From: Cannabis sativa
Taxonomy: Eukaryota > Streptophyta > Magnoliopsida > Rosales > Cannabaceae
Direction of reading: 5' to 3'
Length of the DNA: 64,000 nucleotides
NCBI RefSeq assembly: GCF_029168945.1
Contig: NC_083601.1
Span: 74,389,595-74,453,594 of the forward strand
The notes beneath the pieces were generated by a model. That model did no database searches. It was not told the DNA's origin and saw only the letters and a program-made list of their open reading frames with translations. The position numbers were made by a program, and so were the translations under genes. Below, piece by piece: positions 24,284-36,462 of this stretch (positions are counted from its first letter, which is position 1; every line of letters begins with the position of its first letter).

Positions 24284-25110
24284 GTGCATCGAAGAATGCC
24301 GCCAGAGGTTCATTGGTACGTTTTCCTTGGCTTGCCGGTATGCCGCTTGCACGGGACGTGGCCTAGATCCTCTAAGAGACGTTGTGGCGCGCCTTGGCCA
24401 CGAGCCTCAACACAAGATGACACTGGTAGTCATTCATGGGCTAGCTTGCATGCACGCATGGGAAGAATGCACCATGTTGGAAAGAGACAGAGGTCTAATG
24501 TATGCAACTAGTTTGGTGTCTTGTCTTGAGGGCCTGCCAACATGCGTGGAGGCATGGCGCCTTGATGGTTGGTCCGTGGACGTATGGGAGTCCTTGGGCA
24601 AGGAGGGAGACTATTCGGACAGTATCGAGTGGGGCATGATAGAAGTGTTCGCACGTTGGCTTGGTGTTGGCATCTCGCCACACATGCTACCTTGGTCACA
24701 AGTGACAAGGTGAGCGTCGGTGTTGGGATTTGTGTTACCATGGTGGGAATGAGCGTTTGCGGGCACCGACAACCTGCGGAACAAAGACAAAGGATGACCA
24801 TGAAACCTTGGGACACCGGGGTAATTCCGGCCAAAGGCACTCCGACGGTCAAGTTAGTAAATTTATAGTGCGAAGTAGAAAAAAAATGTAAATAAATACT
24901 TCCTGTGTCTATAGTTATGCGATGATCGGCGGTCAAACCTTGCTCACCGGAATGAGAAAGAGTACGTCAGATCGTAGAGAAATGATAAGTTTAGTCGTAA
25001 AACTATAGAAAGAGAGTAAATAATAGTATCCCCTCCTCCTTTTTTCCTTAATGTCCCAGTGTGGGCCTATTCATTATATTAGGAAAATAGCTACCTCTTG
25101 AAACGTGGTC

Positions 25111-25151
25111 CATCCCTAGAGAAACGGTCTTCCTCCACTTCTCTAGGGATG
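25111..25151. repeat. 13-bp perfect inverted repeat
   Basis: catccctagagaa pairs with ttctctagggatg across a 15-base loop. No U-run follows. It may be a structured element of a transcript or a fold-back footprint. Confidence 0.85.
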
Positions 25152-25514
25152 AACGTCATCTTTTTGGTTCGTTCCTGGATGAGCGTCCCCACATCAGCGT
25201 ATCACTTAGAGGGTTGATATTCTCGCTCCGCTATGCTAGGAAAGATCGCTATTTTCGTTGGTTAGTCGGGAAACTTAACATTCTTCTTCCTCCACGTGTC
25301 AACCCTAACATTACACTTCAAGATCAAGCTTTATTGTTGGTTGGACATTCGAATATGGGTATGAGCCAAACGACATGGATTGGGTGTGGCCCATGTGAGC
25401 CATTGGGCTTACGGGTTCCTCGTTTCTGACTTATAAGTGGGCTTTGTAAGTACTTCGATCATTAGGCCCTTTCGTTGGGCTTAGAGCAATTTTCGGCCAC
25501 TACAGTTTGTCCCT

Positions 25515-25551
25515 TGCTCTTTAAGTTGAGTTATACTCAAATTAAAGAGCA
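25515..25551. repeat. Long near-perfect hairpin
   Basis: tgctctttaa pairs with ttaaagagca; after one G/A mismatch ttgagt pairs with actcaa around a 3-base loop. It lies just outside the possible LTR end at 25504. Confidence 0.88.
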
Positions 25552-26582
25552 TTACTCGTAGGTGTGCATGATTGACTCAGAGTGCCTGTAGCGTAATTTT
25601 AGATCAAGAATGATTGGGTCGGCATAAGTAGTTAGACTGAATATATCTAAAAGTAATTTTGTTTTGATGAGGGTTTGTTACATCAGTGATTTTCAAGACA
25701 AGTGTATTGTTTGTCTTCAATTTGTTAGTGCCTCATCTTGTTCAATGTAAAATTGTAGCTACTTAGAGTTGGAGACAATTCGAGCAAGGAAATGAATGGA
25801 GATAAGTGAATGAGTATAGTTTTTCAATGAGCAAAACATTAAAAACTCCTCTTCGATGTCTTGTGTATGGTTGATACAAGTTAAGTGCAAGCTAGGTATA
25901 TGGTGGACAAGTGATATAAGTATTTATAAGGAGTATAATCAAGCGTTCTTATGATTAACTTTATTGAAGCTTGACCGTTGGTGTGGGTCTCATTTTGTAG
26001 CGGATTAAGTATGTAAAGCTTAGCTGGCTTTTGGTCTACCAATATATATATATATTCATCTTTGTGTAAAGTATCAATTTCTATGTATATATATGCCACA
26101 AAGGAAGATTGAGCTATGTACATGGGCATAGTTTCATATGGACAGTATGATTTAATGTTTATTGTGTGTATGTCCATGTACTAGCAATAGCTATAACTAT
26201 TTAACTGGCAGTGATTTATCTGCTTCAAGAGAGGCTGACTATGAAAATATTATATAATATTTATATGTATGTAGACTTATTGGATGACCATGGGTAGTTT
26301 CCACAAAATATCTTTTTGTATAAACTGACTTATAGACACAAACTTTTGTGATCTATGGCCACTTCTCATGACATAAGATAGATAAAATATTATTGTCTTT
26401 TTCTAGTGTGTAGTGTGAGAAGTAAAAAGTACAACACATAGTAGAGTTTATATAAATGAAATGAGTATGTGCTATCACTTCATGTTTTAAACTTGATGTG
26501 AATGAATAATATAACAGATTGATTATAGAAAGTTGGTCGTAGTGAATTGTAGTCAAAGAGGTATTTCACATATATATATATA
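25552..26582. other. Spacer without recognised genes
   Basis: Moderately AT-rich, with no convincing ORF. The 98-codon minus-strand frame at 25881-26177 has no family features and crosses TA-rich simple sequence. Confidence 0.5.
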
Positions 26583-26810
26583 GGGATATGATTTTGTCCC
26601 GTGATGTACTTTCACGGAATGTATTTCGTGGTACATTAAACGGATCTCATGGTACATTAAATGAGTCTCAGGGTACGTTTCTACTTTTTAACCCTAATTA
26701 CCCCTAGATCAATCTCAGCCGTCAGATCAAATAACTCCCTCATCTGACGGTTGCCGTACACCACGGATTACAATCCGTGAAAGTACAATAACGGGACAAA
26801 ATCATATTCC
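26583..26810. mobile_element. 228-bp MITE in a TA microsatellite, copy 2
   Basis: Same length, ends and interior as 16534-16761, with scattered substitutions. It is again flanked by (ta)n on both sides. The right terminal inverted repeat has one change (cattcc for catccc). Confidence 0.88.
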
Positions 26811-27463
26811 TATATATATATGTGTGTGTCAAACAGTAATCTCTCATCATAGACTTTTTTTCTATTCATAGACCTTTCTCTTGTCATTTTTTGGGAATCA
26901 TATACATGTGTTTAGTTGGGATGAGTGTCCCTTTATGTTTGAATGGAAGGAAGCATGTATGAGATGGGCACTTAGAGTATACTACAAGTTAATGCATTGT
27001 GTCAAATCACCTCATTACCAAATACTAGTAGAATTGGTTGGTGTTTTGGGATGGATGTCACGTGGGAGTGATGTAGTTTATGGAATTTTTTCTTCTTGTG
27101 AAGACATAATGCTTGTTTGATTTGTTAATAGTATGTATACCTCATATATTTCATGTAGCTTTGAGTTGACTATTTATTTGTGTGGGTAGCACCAAAAGCA
27201 TGTATATCATGTACCTTTGAGTTGACTATTTATTTATTGTGTTTTTGTAATTTAGATTTTCCTTCTTCCATGGCATTATTGTACTATATAAATACATAAG
27301 TAGGCCCATCTTTTTTTTATTTGTCACTTGTCTTCTTCTCATTTTCAAGTGGTGTGGAGGAGAGCTTTAAGTGGTGAAGAGCTAAAAGGTCTCTCTTGTT
27401 GGTAAGTGTTTATAATCTTTCATCCACCATTGTGTTCTTGGTGTTCTTGATATTTTTGGTATT
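26811..27463. other. Spacer, no supported gene
   Basis: The frame 26881-27120 lacks an ATG start at its first codon and shows no recognised domain. A string tcatgta-ctttgagttgac with following tatttattt is duplicated about 55 bp apart near 27152-27240. The piece before 27464 is the target region of the hAT element. Confidence 0.4.
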
Positions 27464-28195
27464 CATAGAACCAGTGCCGGCCCAAGCTATGGGCAAGATG
27501 GGCAACTGCCCAAGGCCCTTTTTTTTTTACTTATATGCTCATATTATATAAATATATATTTACTTTGCTCTTTCAAACTAAAAAGAAAAATCAAATCATA
27601 ATAATGAGATAGTACACACGTTGAGCCACTACTACAAGTAACCTCCAATTATAATTTTTTTTTTTATTTTTTATTATCTTTTATTACTTAAATAGTACAT
27701 ATTTTGTGGGAAAATGAAATTTGATTAGACTACACAAATAATATTCAAAATTTATTTATTTTTTATTAATTAGCCATTGGATATATTGTTTAGATAAATG
27801 TATATATATATATATATATCCTTCTCTTTTATTTTTCAATAACTTCATTTATTCTTCTTCCATTTTCTTACTCATTTTCATTCTCCTTTAGCAATTACTA
27901 TTATTTAAGAGCTCTCATTCAATTCCATCATTATTACAAACTTATAGACTATATTGGTATTTGCTTTTGCATTGAAAGAGACAAAAGAAACACAAAGGTA
28001 TATATTCTAATTTTTGTTTTTATATGTATTATTAACATTATTACATATTTTTCATCTTACTTTAATTTATAATAATTATTCTTTTTGGATAGGATCTCTT
28101 CCAAGAAAAGAAAATTTCAAAGAAAATATTCATATTGAAGTACCTGTTTTAGCTTGCAATTTTTTAGGTTATATCTTTCTTTCATTCTTTTTTTC

Positions 28196-28196
<1 letters not shown>

Positions 28197-28243
<47 letters not shown>
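28197..28243 (+). repeat. (TTA)n microsatellite
   Basis: About 15 uninterrupted tta units just upstream of the transposase ATG. The Leu-run ORF across it is an artefact. Confidence 0.95.
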
Positions 28244-28274
28244 TTGTTTAGTGTTCCTAAATTAAAAAGGAAGC

Positions 28275-30790
28275 ATGTCTAGTAAGAAATATTTATCAGG
28301 TTATGAAAAACTTAAGAAAAAAAGAAAAATAGAAAATTTGATAAAAACTCAACAAGGAGCTTTAGATAAATTTGTTACCACTAGCAAAAGAGATGAAAAT
28401 AACACAAATAAAGAAATTAATGACCAATTAAATTTAAATAATTTAGGTGATTATGAAATTATGGTAGAAAAAGGTTTAGAAAATTGCCATCATAAAATAT
28501 GTGATAATATGATAGTTGATGAAGAATGTCAAGAAAATAAGGAGGATGATATGGAAACTAGAAATTGTAACAACAATTTAGATTATCTTGATGATCCGGG
28601 AAGATGGAAAAATCTTGATAATAAACTAATAGACTTATTAGTAGAAAAAGGTCCAATTAGATTGAGTGATATAGAGTTTCCAAAAGATGATGGTAGACGT
28701 TTTTCTACTTATCACTATACTAGAAATTTATCAAATGGAGAACAACATGATAGAAAGTGGTTAGTGTATTCAAAGTGTTTGAATAAAGTATATTGTTTTT
28801 GTTGTAAATTATTTAGTGTTAATTCTAGTACGATGAACCAATTGAGCAACGAAGGAACTAAAGATTGGAAACATCTTGGTGATAGGTTAAAAAGTCATGA
28901 AACAAGTAACGAACATATAATCAACATGAGTACTTGGTTTGATTTAGAATCGAGATTATTAATGAATAAAACAATTGATAAACATGCTCAAGAAAGAATT
29001 AATAAAGAGAAAGAACATTGGAGAAATGTTTTAAAAAGGATAATTTCTCTTATAAAATGTTTAGCTAAAAATAATTTGGCATTTCGTGGGAGTCATGAAA
29101 AGATCTATCAAGAAAATAATGGAAACTTTTTAAGTTTTATTGAGATGATCACTGAATTTGATCCAATAATGAAAGAGCATATTCGTCGTATTCAAAATGG
29201 TAAAATTCATAAACATTATTTAGGACATAATATTCAAAATGAGTTAATACAAGTGTTGGCTCACAAGATAAAAAGTTTAATTTTAACAAATATTAAAGAA
29301 GCAAAATACTATGCAATTATATTAGATTGTACTCCAGATTTAAGCCACCAAGAGCAAATGTCCATGATCTTAAGGTGTGTAAATATTTCTTCTTGTCCTA
29401 TTGAAATTGAAGAATACTTTTTAGGATTTTTAAATGTGGTAGATACTTCAGGAAAAGGTCTCTTTGATGAACTCATAAGAGAAATTAAGAAGTTAGAACT
29501 TGATATAAATGATGTAAGAGGACAAAGTTATGATAATGGATCTAACATGAAAGGGAAACACCAAGGTGTGCAAAAAAGGTTATTAGATATAAATCCTAGG
29601 GCACTTTTTACACCATGTGCATGTCATAGTCTTAATTTAGTAATTTGTGATGCTGCCACTTCTTGTGTTAGAGCCATATCATTTTTTGGGGTTCTACAAC
29701 GAATATATTCATTATTTTCTTCATCACCAAAGCGATGGATAATTTTAAAAAATAATATATCTAACTTAACAGTGAAATCATTATCACAAACTCGTTGGGA
29801 AAGTCATATTGAAAGTGTAAAAGCTATATACATCAAACTCCAAATATTAGAGATGCTTTGTTAGAACTAGCAGACACAAGTGAAGATCCTAAAATAAAGA
29901 GTGAAGCTAACAGTCTAGTAACTTATGAACTAGAAGATTTTGAATTTTTATTAGGTATGACTATTTGGTATGATATCTTGTTTGCAGTAAACTCTCTTAG
30001 TAAGAACTTTCAAAGTGAAGAATCAACAATTAATGTTGCCATAGATCTTCTTAAGGGTCTTATTTCTCTTTTTAAAAAATATAGGGAAAATGGATTTATA
30101 TCTGCCATGACTTCAGCTAGAAAACTTGCAAATGAATTGAAAATAGAACCAACATTTCGTGAAAAACGTGTGATTCGTAGAAAGAAACAATTTGATGAAG
30201 ATGTTAGTGATGATAAAATAAAATCTCTTGAAGAATTATTTAGGATTGAGTATTTTATTTATTTGGTTGATCAAATAATTTCTTCACTTAAAATAAGATT
30301 TGAGCAATTTGAAGTTTTAGAAAACATTTTTGGATTCTTATTTGATTTTATTAGATTAAAGTCAATGGATGAAGATACTATTAAACAATGTTGTTTGAAT
30401 CTTGAAAATTTTCTAAGTTATAATGGGAATTCTGATATAGATAGAATAGATTTATTTTCAGAATTAAAAGTTTTAAGAGAAATTTATCAAAAAGATCAAT
30501 GTAGTCCATTAGAAGTACTTAATTATATAAAAAAAAATTGATTTATTTCCAAATGCTTATATTTCTTATAGAATATTGTTAATAATTCCAGTTTCAGTTG
30601 CATCTGCAGAAAGAAATTTTTCAAAATTAAAATTAATAAAAACTTATTTAAGATCTTCGATGTCCCAAGAAAGATTAAATGGATTAGGAATGTTGTCTAT
30701 TGAAAAAAAAAATTATTAGATAAACTTGACTATAACGATTTAATAAATAATTTCGCATCTCAAAAAGCTAGAAAAATAAATTTTTTATAA
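28275..30790 (+). pseudogene. hAT transposase (TTF zinc finger, DUF4371, hAT dimerisation)
   Basis: The start ATG (28275) opens a basic region, then a TTF-type zinc finger of the ZMYM1-like group: VYCFCCKLF with downstream W-HLGDRLKSHE-S-H (residues ~170-215). A DUF4371 core follows, with AIILDCTPDLSHQEQMS supplying a catalytic-type Asp, and GQSYDNGSNMKGKHQGVQ and the CACHSLNLV segment (about 345-460). The C-terminal hAT dimerisation region reads SVASAERNFSKLKLIK and ERLNGLGMLSIE. Three single-base shifts break it: near 29838, in the A run at about 30530-30538, and in the A run near 30703-30711. Its length is otherwise full for the family, so inactivation looks recent. A third-frame tail reaches a stop at 30788-30790. 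Confidence 0.93.
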
Positions 30791-30927
30791 GTTTATTATT
30801 TTTTTGATTTGTAAAATTTATTATTTTACTATTTAATTTGAGATTTTTTTTAGTAAATAATTATTGTAAAAAAAGGCCTTTATTTTGAAGCTCGCCCAAG
30901 GCCTCTAAACGGCTAGAGACGGCCCTG

Positions 30928-33650
30928 CATAGAACAATGTATTATTCATAATTTTAGATGTGTAGTGTTTGTATGCTTTAATTCGAATTTGTAACACAGT
31001 AGAATTTTTGTGTTTTGAACTTATCCATGACTTGTATAGTATGACCATAGAATCAGTATATCAATATAAAGGAAAGTACCAAATAGTTTAGGTGGCATCA
31101 TTTACATTTTTTATTCTATTTTTTCTATTTTTTATGAGCTTAACACATTTTTCCAATAAAATCAAATAAAAGCATATCAATGCATTAAATATGTAATAGT
31201 AAAAAATTATTTATTTATATGCACATTAATTTATAGCATTTTAAAACTATTGGCATTCCTTATAAAAAAAATAAATATATTTAATTTTTATTTATTAAAC
31301 ACAAAAAATATCATATATTCATAATAAAATAGTGATAATACCTTAAAAAAAAAAGAAATCACCATATAGTTTCTGTGGCATCCTCAAAAAAATATTAATA
31401 ATATTTCATAACAATTTTATAAATTTATAATTACTCTTAAGAGCAATGAAATTGTATATCTATTTTTTTCGTTCTTTAAAATAAATAAACAAAACCTCTT
31501 CAATCTATTTACATATATTATATATATAATCTATATAATTGTATTGTTGGGGTATGTGATATGGCATTCTATCATTTTTAGTATTGTCATTATTTTATTT
31601 TATGGTTTTTCTAAGATTTATCTATTTTTATTTATGAGTATCTATTAAATCTTATAACTTCTATTCCATTATTATTATTATGTGGATATTCATTCTCATA
31701 ACTCCTATTCTATTATTATTATTATTATTATTTTATAAATTATTATTGTTGTTGTTATTTATCTATTTATATTTATGTTTTTCTCTTATTCCCTTATTTT
31801 TCTCCTTTAATAAATAATTACTAATAATTACTATATCATATAATTAATTAGTAGTATCCATATAATCATCCTAATTAAATTTTATTTCTCATTCTTTGAT
31901 TTTTTTTAATTTTTTCACATTTTTGTTTATTTTTTTTTTTTATAGTTTAATCATATTTTTATCATTATATATTTTTTTGCTATTCTTTGTTTTATTAATT
32001 TTTGTTATTTATTTAATTTGTTTAATTACTTTTTCTATTTGATAATCTATGTACATACATTAATATTTTCAGTTTTAATCTAAGAGATTAATGTACATTT
32101 AATTATACTGTATAACTAAAGAAAAAGTCTAAACATGATAATGTGTCTTCATTCATTTTTCCAGTTTCAATTTTATTGTCTTTCAATACAAATTTGCCAA
32201 TTATCTATTTTATTATTAAAGAGTAATTTATAAACACTATTATTCACAACCTTCCACCTTTCTAATTAATGTAATGAGACATAAAACTGAAAAATAATTT
32301 AAAAGAGATGAGGAAGAGGATATTAATGAGATGTATATCAAAAATCAAAAACATTGCTTATATAAGAAGATGCATGGACCTTTGATCCATAATTCAAATT
32401 ACACATCCAATTTGAAAGCTTTAAGAGTCAAGAGCTAGCTAAGGTATATCCCATTTTTTTTAATTATTAATTATGTTTTTATTTTTTATGATTTTGTTGA
32501 ACATAAACTGTTTTTTCATAATTTTGGTTTTTATTTATTTTTTTTTTCTTTCTCTAAGTTTTTTGTATGTTTTTTTTTAAAGAAAGAGAGTTAGTAATTA
32601 TATTTGTATGGAGTAATAATTTAATTTTAGAATATAATATAGATAACGATAATATTGAATAAATAAATATAAAATTTATTATCACTTTTATATACACATA
32701 AAAAATATATAAAAAGGCAATACAAAATGATATTTAAAAATTAACGCGATATTAATTTTGTATTATAATTAGAAACTATTTATATATGTCTAAAAAGAAT
32801 ATAAGTAGGATTTATATATATATAAAACAGTTGTAGCACTCAATAAAATTACATGTGTATATTATTATATAAGTTATTCAATAAATATTTTATATTATAA
32901 ATAATGAGCTTGATTTTGTAAGAAAGGTAATTTATATATGTATGCAAAGTCTAAATTTTGATAAAAATAAGCCTATAAATTTACGTTATATGTAATATAA
33001 ATAATCTAATTAATTAATTAATAACTATATTTTAAGGAAAAATACAACGAGAGGTATTTAAAAAATATATAATAATAATGAAAGGAACTAATAAAGCCAT
33101 TTTTAAAATAGGGTAATTTTATTATTTTACTATGAATATTACATGATTAAAATAAGGGGATTAGTGTGCATATAATCTTGTAATTTTTTCTCTTTCTTTT
33201 TCTTTTTTTTTTTTTTAAAAAAAAAAAAAGACATCATTTTATGATAGGATTGTCATGATTTGGAAGATTATCTACAACACTATCATGTCGTTGTGTCAGT
33301 TCAAAGTACAAAGACAAAAAAAATCCAATTGTTGATGATGAAGTTGGTGATGATGCAAGTAATTAGTTCGAACGTGTTTATCAAATTTTATTTGAATTTC
33401 CAATTATTAATTTGTTGTGTAATTTTATAAATAAATAAGTGTTGAAAATAAAAGGAGAAAAGAGTCAAAATTTAGATATGTTCCAATAATTGTAAATTAT
33501 GTTTCAAACTATAATATGTTCACTTATTCAATAAATTTGAACTTTTCTATTGCAATACATCATTTAAAAAATTCATCTCTTATTAATCTTACAATACAAT
33601 ACTATATTTTATATTACATCGCTCATTCAGTACAAAGATTATAATTATTG
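30928..33650. other. AT-rich region, no supported gene
   Basis: Very AT-rich with (atta)n-like runs near 31660-31740. Around 32356-32450 a TATA-like ttatataagaag is followed by a leader and ctagctaag|gtatat, resembling a plant promoter plus short 5' UTR exon with a splice donor. No coding exon follows. Near 33240-33375 a short stretch ending in an Asp-rich run before TAG could be a 3' exon piece. Both are weak. Confidence 0.35.
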
Positions 33651-33658
33651 TGAAAAAA

Positions 33659-33673
33659 CCGCGCGGAGCGCGG
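33659..33673 (+). other. Helitron-type terminal hairpin (upstream copy)
   Basis: ccgcgc-gga-gcgcgg is a perfect 6-bp stem with a 3-base loop in AT-rich DNA. No CTRR follows at the expected distance (the next bases are attagtgact). It may be a damaged Helitron 3' end related to 33924-33951. Confidence 0.4.
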
Positions 33674-33923
33674 ATTAGTGACTCTCACAATCCGCACAAT
33701 CTAATACAATATATATGTATAAAAATACGGATCAAAAATTAATATATAAATAAATAAAATAAAATATATAAATAAAATAAAATAATAAAAGTGCTATTCA
33801 TGGTCATGTTTTTAATTTTAATATTATTACTTTGTTTATAATACACACATCTAAATGTTATATTTTAGATTATATAACTCAAGTATAATATATATTTATA
33901 TAATTTATAAAAGTTGGGTAACA

Positions 33924-33951
33924 CCGCGCGAAGCGTGGCTTAGTTCCCTAG
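33924..33951 (+). mobile_element. Probable Helitron 3' terminus
   Basis: ccgcgc-gaa-gcgtgg forms a 6-bp stem (one G-T pair). After nine bases CTAG follows and then T. A GC hairpin near the 3' end, then CTRR and a T of the target, is the Helitron signature. The 5' end (TC after A) could not be located in the AT-rich DNA to the left, and no Rep/helicase is present, so this is a non-autonomous element of unknown length. Confidence 0.6.
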
Positions 33952-34150
33952 TTTTTGTATAAAAGCAACAAGAATATTTTGATAAGCATAGTGGGTGTGG
34001 TATGACCGTAGGATTTCGTATGAGCTTGATGCATAGTACGTCCATTAGAATTTTAATACAAGCATGATGTGTCGCATGGATGTAATATTTTTGTATGTTG
34101 CATAGTATGATCGTTGGATATCATAGCATATATATTTTGAGTTTTCATAG

Positions 34151-34538
34151 TGTTACGAAAAATATAAACAATACGCAAGTGCACGTAATCAAGTAGTAAA
34201 CTCACACAGGTGAGGTCGAACCACAGGGAATTGGACTGAATACCACTAGATTAAATTTATGATTCTATTTGGCAAACCAATAATTTTTATGATTAAAACA
34301 CAAAACAAGAGTATCAAGAATCTAAAAGTAATAGCAAAAGAATTAATCAAGATGATAAAAATAGGGAAGAGAATTCTCTTGATTTATTTACTCAATTGTT
34401 AATGCTTAATTGCTATCTTTTTTCTTGATGTGAATGACAGATTACACAATTTAACCTAATTCTTTTCAGATCTTTTAGGTCCTAAATCACATGTTCTCTA
34501 ATTAATCTCTAAATTAGAAAAACAAGTAATGAGCTTTA
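34151..34538 (-). repeat. Candidate Tat 3' LTR, segment 1
   Basis: Begins tgttacgaaa and contains the dispersed-repeat text ggtgaggtcgaaccacaggg. It is interrupted at cttta by the copia element and resumes at 44681. Removing both inserts gives an LTR of about 1.24 kb with ends TGTTA...TAACA. Confidence 0.55.
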
Positions 34539-36447
34539 TGTTGGGTTTTATGCCCAAAATAAAACTCTTTACAATCTGATTAGTTATCAACATAAAAAAA
34601 TTGAAGTGATTGATGTTTGCATGAATTCTACATGCTAATGGTTTAATATGTTTAATATGTTTATTACATTCATACACACAAAATCAGTTAAATCCAGATC
34701 ATATGTTTATTCACAATTACAGTATCGTCAACACAGTGGAATGTGATTGTGATCATATGAATCAAAAGACTTGGTCCCTGTTTCATCAATGTTATTGGGT
34801 TTACACTAATGTGATGATCAGCGATGATGTATACTTACACTTGGAGTAAGTGTTATGTTCTTTCCAGGACATTAGTAAAGTATACTAGTTTCGAATGTAT
34901 GGAGTATACATTGGACTGGACCGATATTGCAACTAAGTTAAGATATTACAAACTTACCGTTATACATATCTTTCCAAGTCAATATCAGTAGTTGATCTTA
35001 AGATTAAAAGAATCTAAATCCTGATATGCTTAGGCTCAACTCAGGAGTGCTATTCATATTCTTTGATTTATTAGTTAAGCCTACTTTTGGGTCAGGGTGA
35101 TACGTATATTTTGGGAACATGATAGTATGATTGAGTGGGAGTGCTGAACATAAATATGAAATCTATAGCTTCTACTGGTGTATAGAAGTCAAGTGATGAT
35201 TCCCTTCGAGCTTAGCAAATAAAAGTAAATGGATGAGCTCTTGTTTAACTGACTAATTATTAGATCACTAAACACCATTTACAGGTAGCTAAGTGTTTTA
35301 AGGGGCAAAATACATTGAGGGGTGAGAACGGTAAAGAAATCCCATCTCGATGTAGATCATCTATATAGAGGATCTTTAAATCACAATAAGATTATAACAA
35401 TGGTTAAATGAGATAGTATATTGATATCGTGGAACATACAATATGCTCTATATAAGTCTGAGAGTGCAATTCTAAGTTCTAAGAGTGGATTCAACGAAGA
35501 ATTAATAAGTAGGAATTTACTTGGTAAATTTGGTTCACTTATTGGAAGCTCAGCATATAGATCCATGGTCCCCATTCTAGTTGAGAACATTCTACTTGTA
35601 AGACTCATTAATTAATTCGTGATTGATCAATTATAATTCTAAAGTTAGACTATGTCTAATTTTATGAATTTTCAACGAGTAGGGTGAAATTGTAAAGAAA
35701 AGAGTTTCTAGGTTTATTTATTTATTAATGGACTTTATATGTCTAATTAATAATTAAATTAAATGACAATATTATTTAATAATCTATTTTAGTTATTAAA
35801 TAATTAGTTTTGGCATTTAAAAGGTTAGAATTGGAAAATTGGCGTTTTTGAGAAAATAGAGATAAAATTTGGTAAAACTGCAAAATCAAGTGAGGCCCAA
35901 TACTAAACCATGGCCGGCCACTTATTGTGGGTTTTCAAATTAATATTTTCATTATTTTAATGCCAAATAATTCCTAACCTAAACCTAGTAGTTGCCTATA
36001 AATAGAAAGTGATGGCTCAGTCAAATCAACAAGTTTTCAGATCAACTTTCTGACAGAAATTTCTCTCTTTAGAAAAACTGAGCCTTCCCCACTTTCTATA
36101 CCTGGCCGAAATCATCCCTCTCTTTTCCCTTCATCAATTTCGTGACCCTAGTGAAAGAGTGAGTGCCCACACACAAGAAGCGCAACTCAATCATAGATTG
36201 GAAGACTGTGAAGGATCAAACTTGAAGTAGAAGGACATTCGGGCTCAGATCTTGATTATACTCTGCTACAGAAAGGATACAAGGGTTAGAGATCTGAGTG
36301 GAAGGAGACATTAATTCCGCTGCATCAATGTAAGGTTTTCTAAACTTTATATGTGTTTAATTTATCGTTTTAGAAAGTTCATATTTAGGGTGTTTAAACA
36401 ACATACTTGTGAGTAGATCTAAGATCTTGGTAAAATATAATCCAACA
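34539..36447 (+). repeat. 5' LTR of copia element
   Basis: Starts tgttgggttttatgccc and ends tccaaca; TATA box at 35997-36004. Same family as the LTRs at 1-1705 and 4514-6398. Confidence 0.95.
35997..36004 (+). promoter_or_regulatory. LTR TATA box
   Basis: tataaata in the same context as the box in the other copia LTRs; probable start of the element's transcript. Confidence 0.6.
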
Positions 36448-36449
36448 AC

Positions 36450-36462
36450 TGGCCTCAGAGCC
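36450..36462 (+). other. Primer-binding site, Met-tRNA-like
   Basis: tggcctcagagcc, two bases after the LTR. It differs from the usual TGGTATCAGAGCC at two positions. Confidence 0.75.

Larger units (their letters stand above)
23793..25551. other. Hairpin-dense, GC-richer non-coding block of unknown nature
   Basis: This block is distinctly richer in GC than the AT-rich DNA around it and starts exactly where the copia LTR is cut off. It begins tgtaacgtgc and a segment to 25504 ends cactaca, so it could be an unusual solo LTR, but the flanks (attag, gtttg) do not match. Eight clear inverted repeats occur: 23793-23823 (10-bp stem), four in a row at 24179-24283, 24689-24711 (10 bp with one bulge), 25111-25151 (13 bp) and 25515-25551 (16 bp with one mismatch). 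Overlapping short ORFs occur on both strands but have no family features and disagree in frame. Function unknown. Confidence 0.5.
27472..30927 (+). mobile_element. Full-length hAT DNA transposon
   Basis: A 3456-bp element bounded by the 8-bp duplication catagaac (27464-27471 and 30928-30935). The terminal inverted repeats are cagtgccggccc and, inverted, cagggccgtctc. Subterminal mirrored text (gcccaaggcc) strengthens the ends. It carries one transposase gene, now frameshifted. The 8-bp duplication, CAGGGCCGG-type ends and transposase all indicate hAT. Related non-autonomous copies occur at 57596, 58977 and probably 18728. Confidence 0.95.

Noticed and set aside
24242..24936. Four overlapping ORFs on both strands in the GC-richer block
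   Set aside because: High GC removes stops; frames overlap on both strands, show no family features and are crossed by hairpins.
23793..25504. Confident call of a solo gypsy LTR
   Set aside because: TG...CA-like ends exist, but the flanks do not match and no related LTR is present in the window to prove it.
26881..27120. 79-codon ORF as a host gene
   Set aside because: No ATG at the first codon, no recognised domain, and no supporting exon structure.
28014..28265. Poly-Leu ORF resembling a membrane protein
   Set aside because: Created by a (TTA)n microsatellite in the transposon 5' region.
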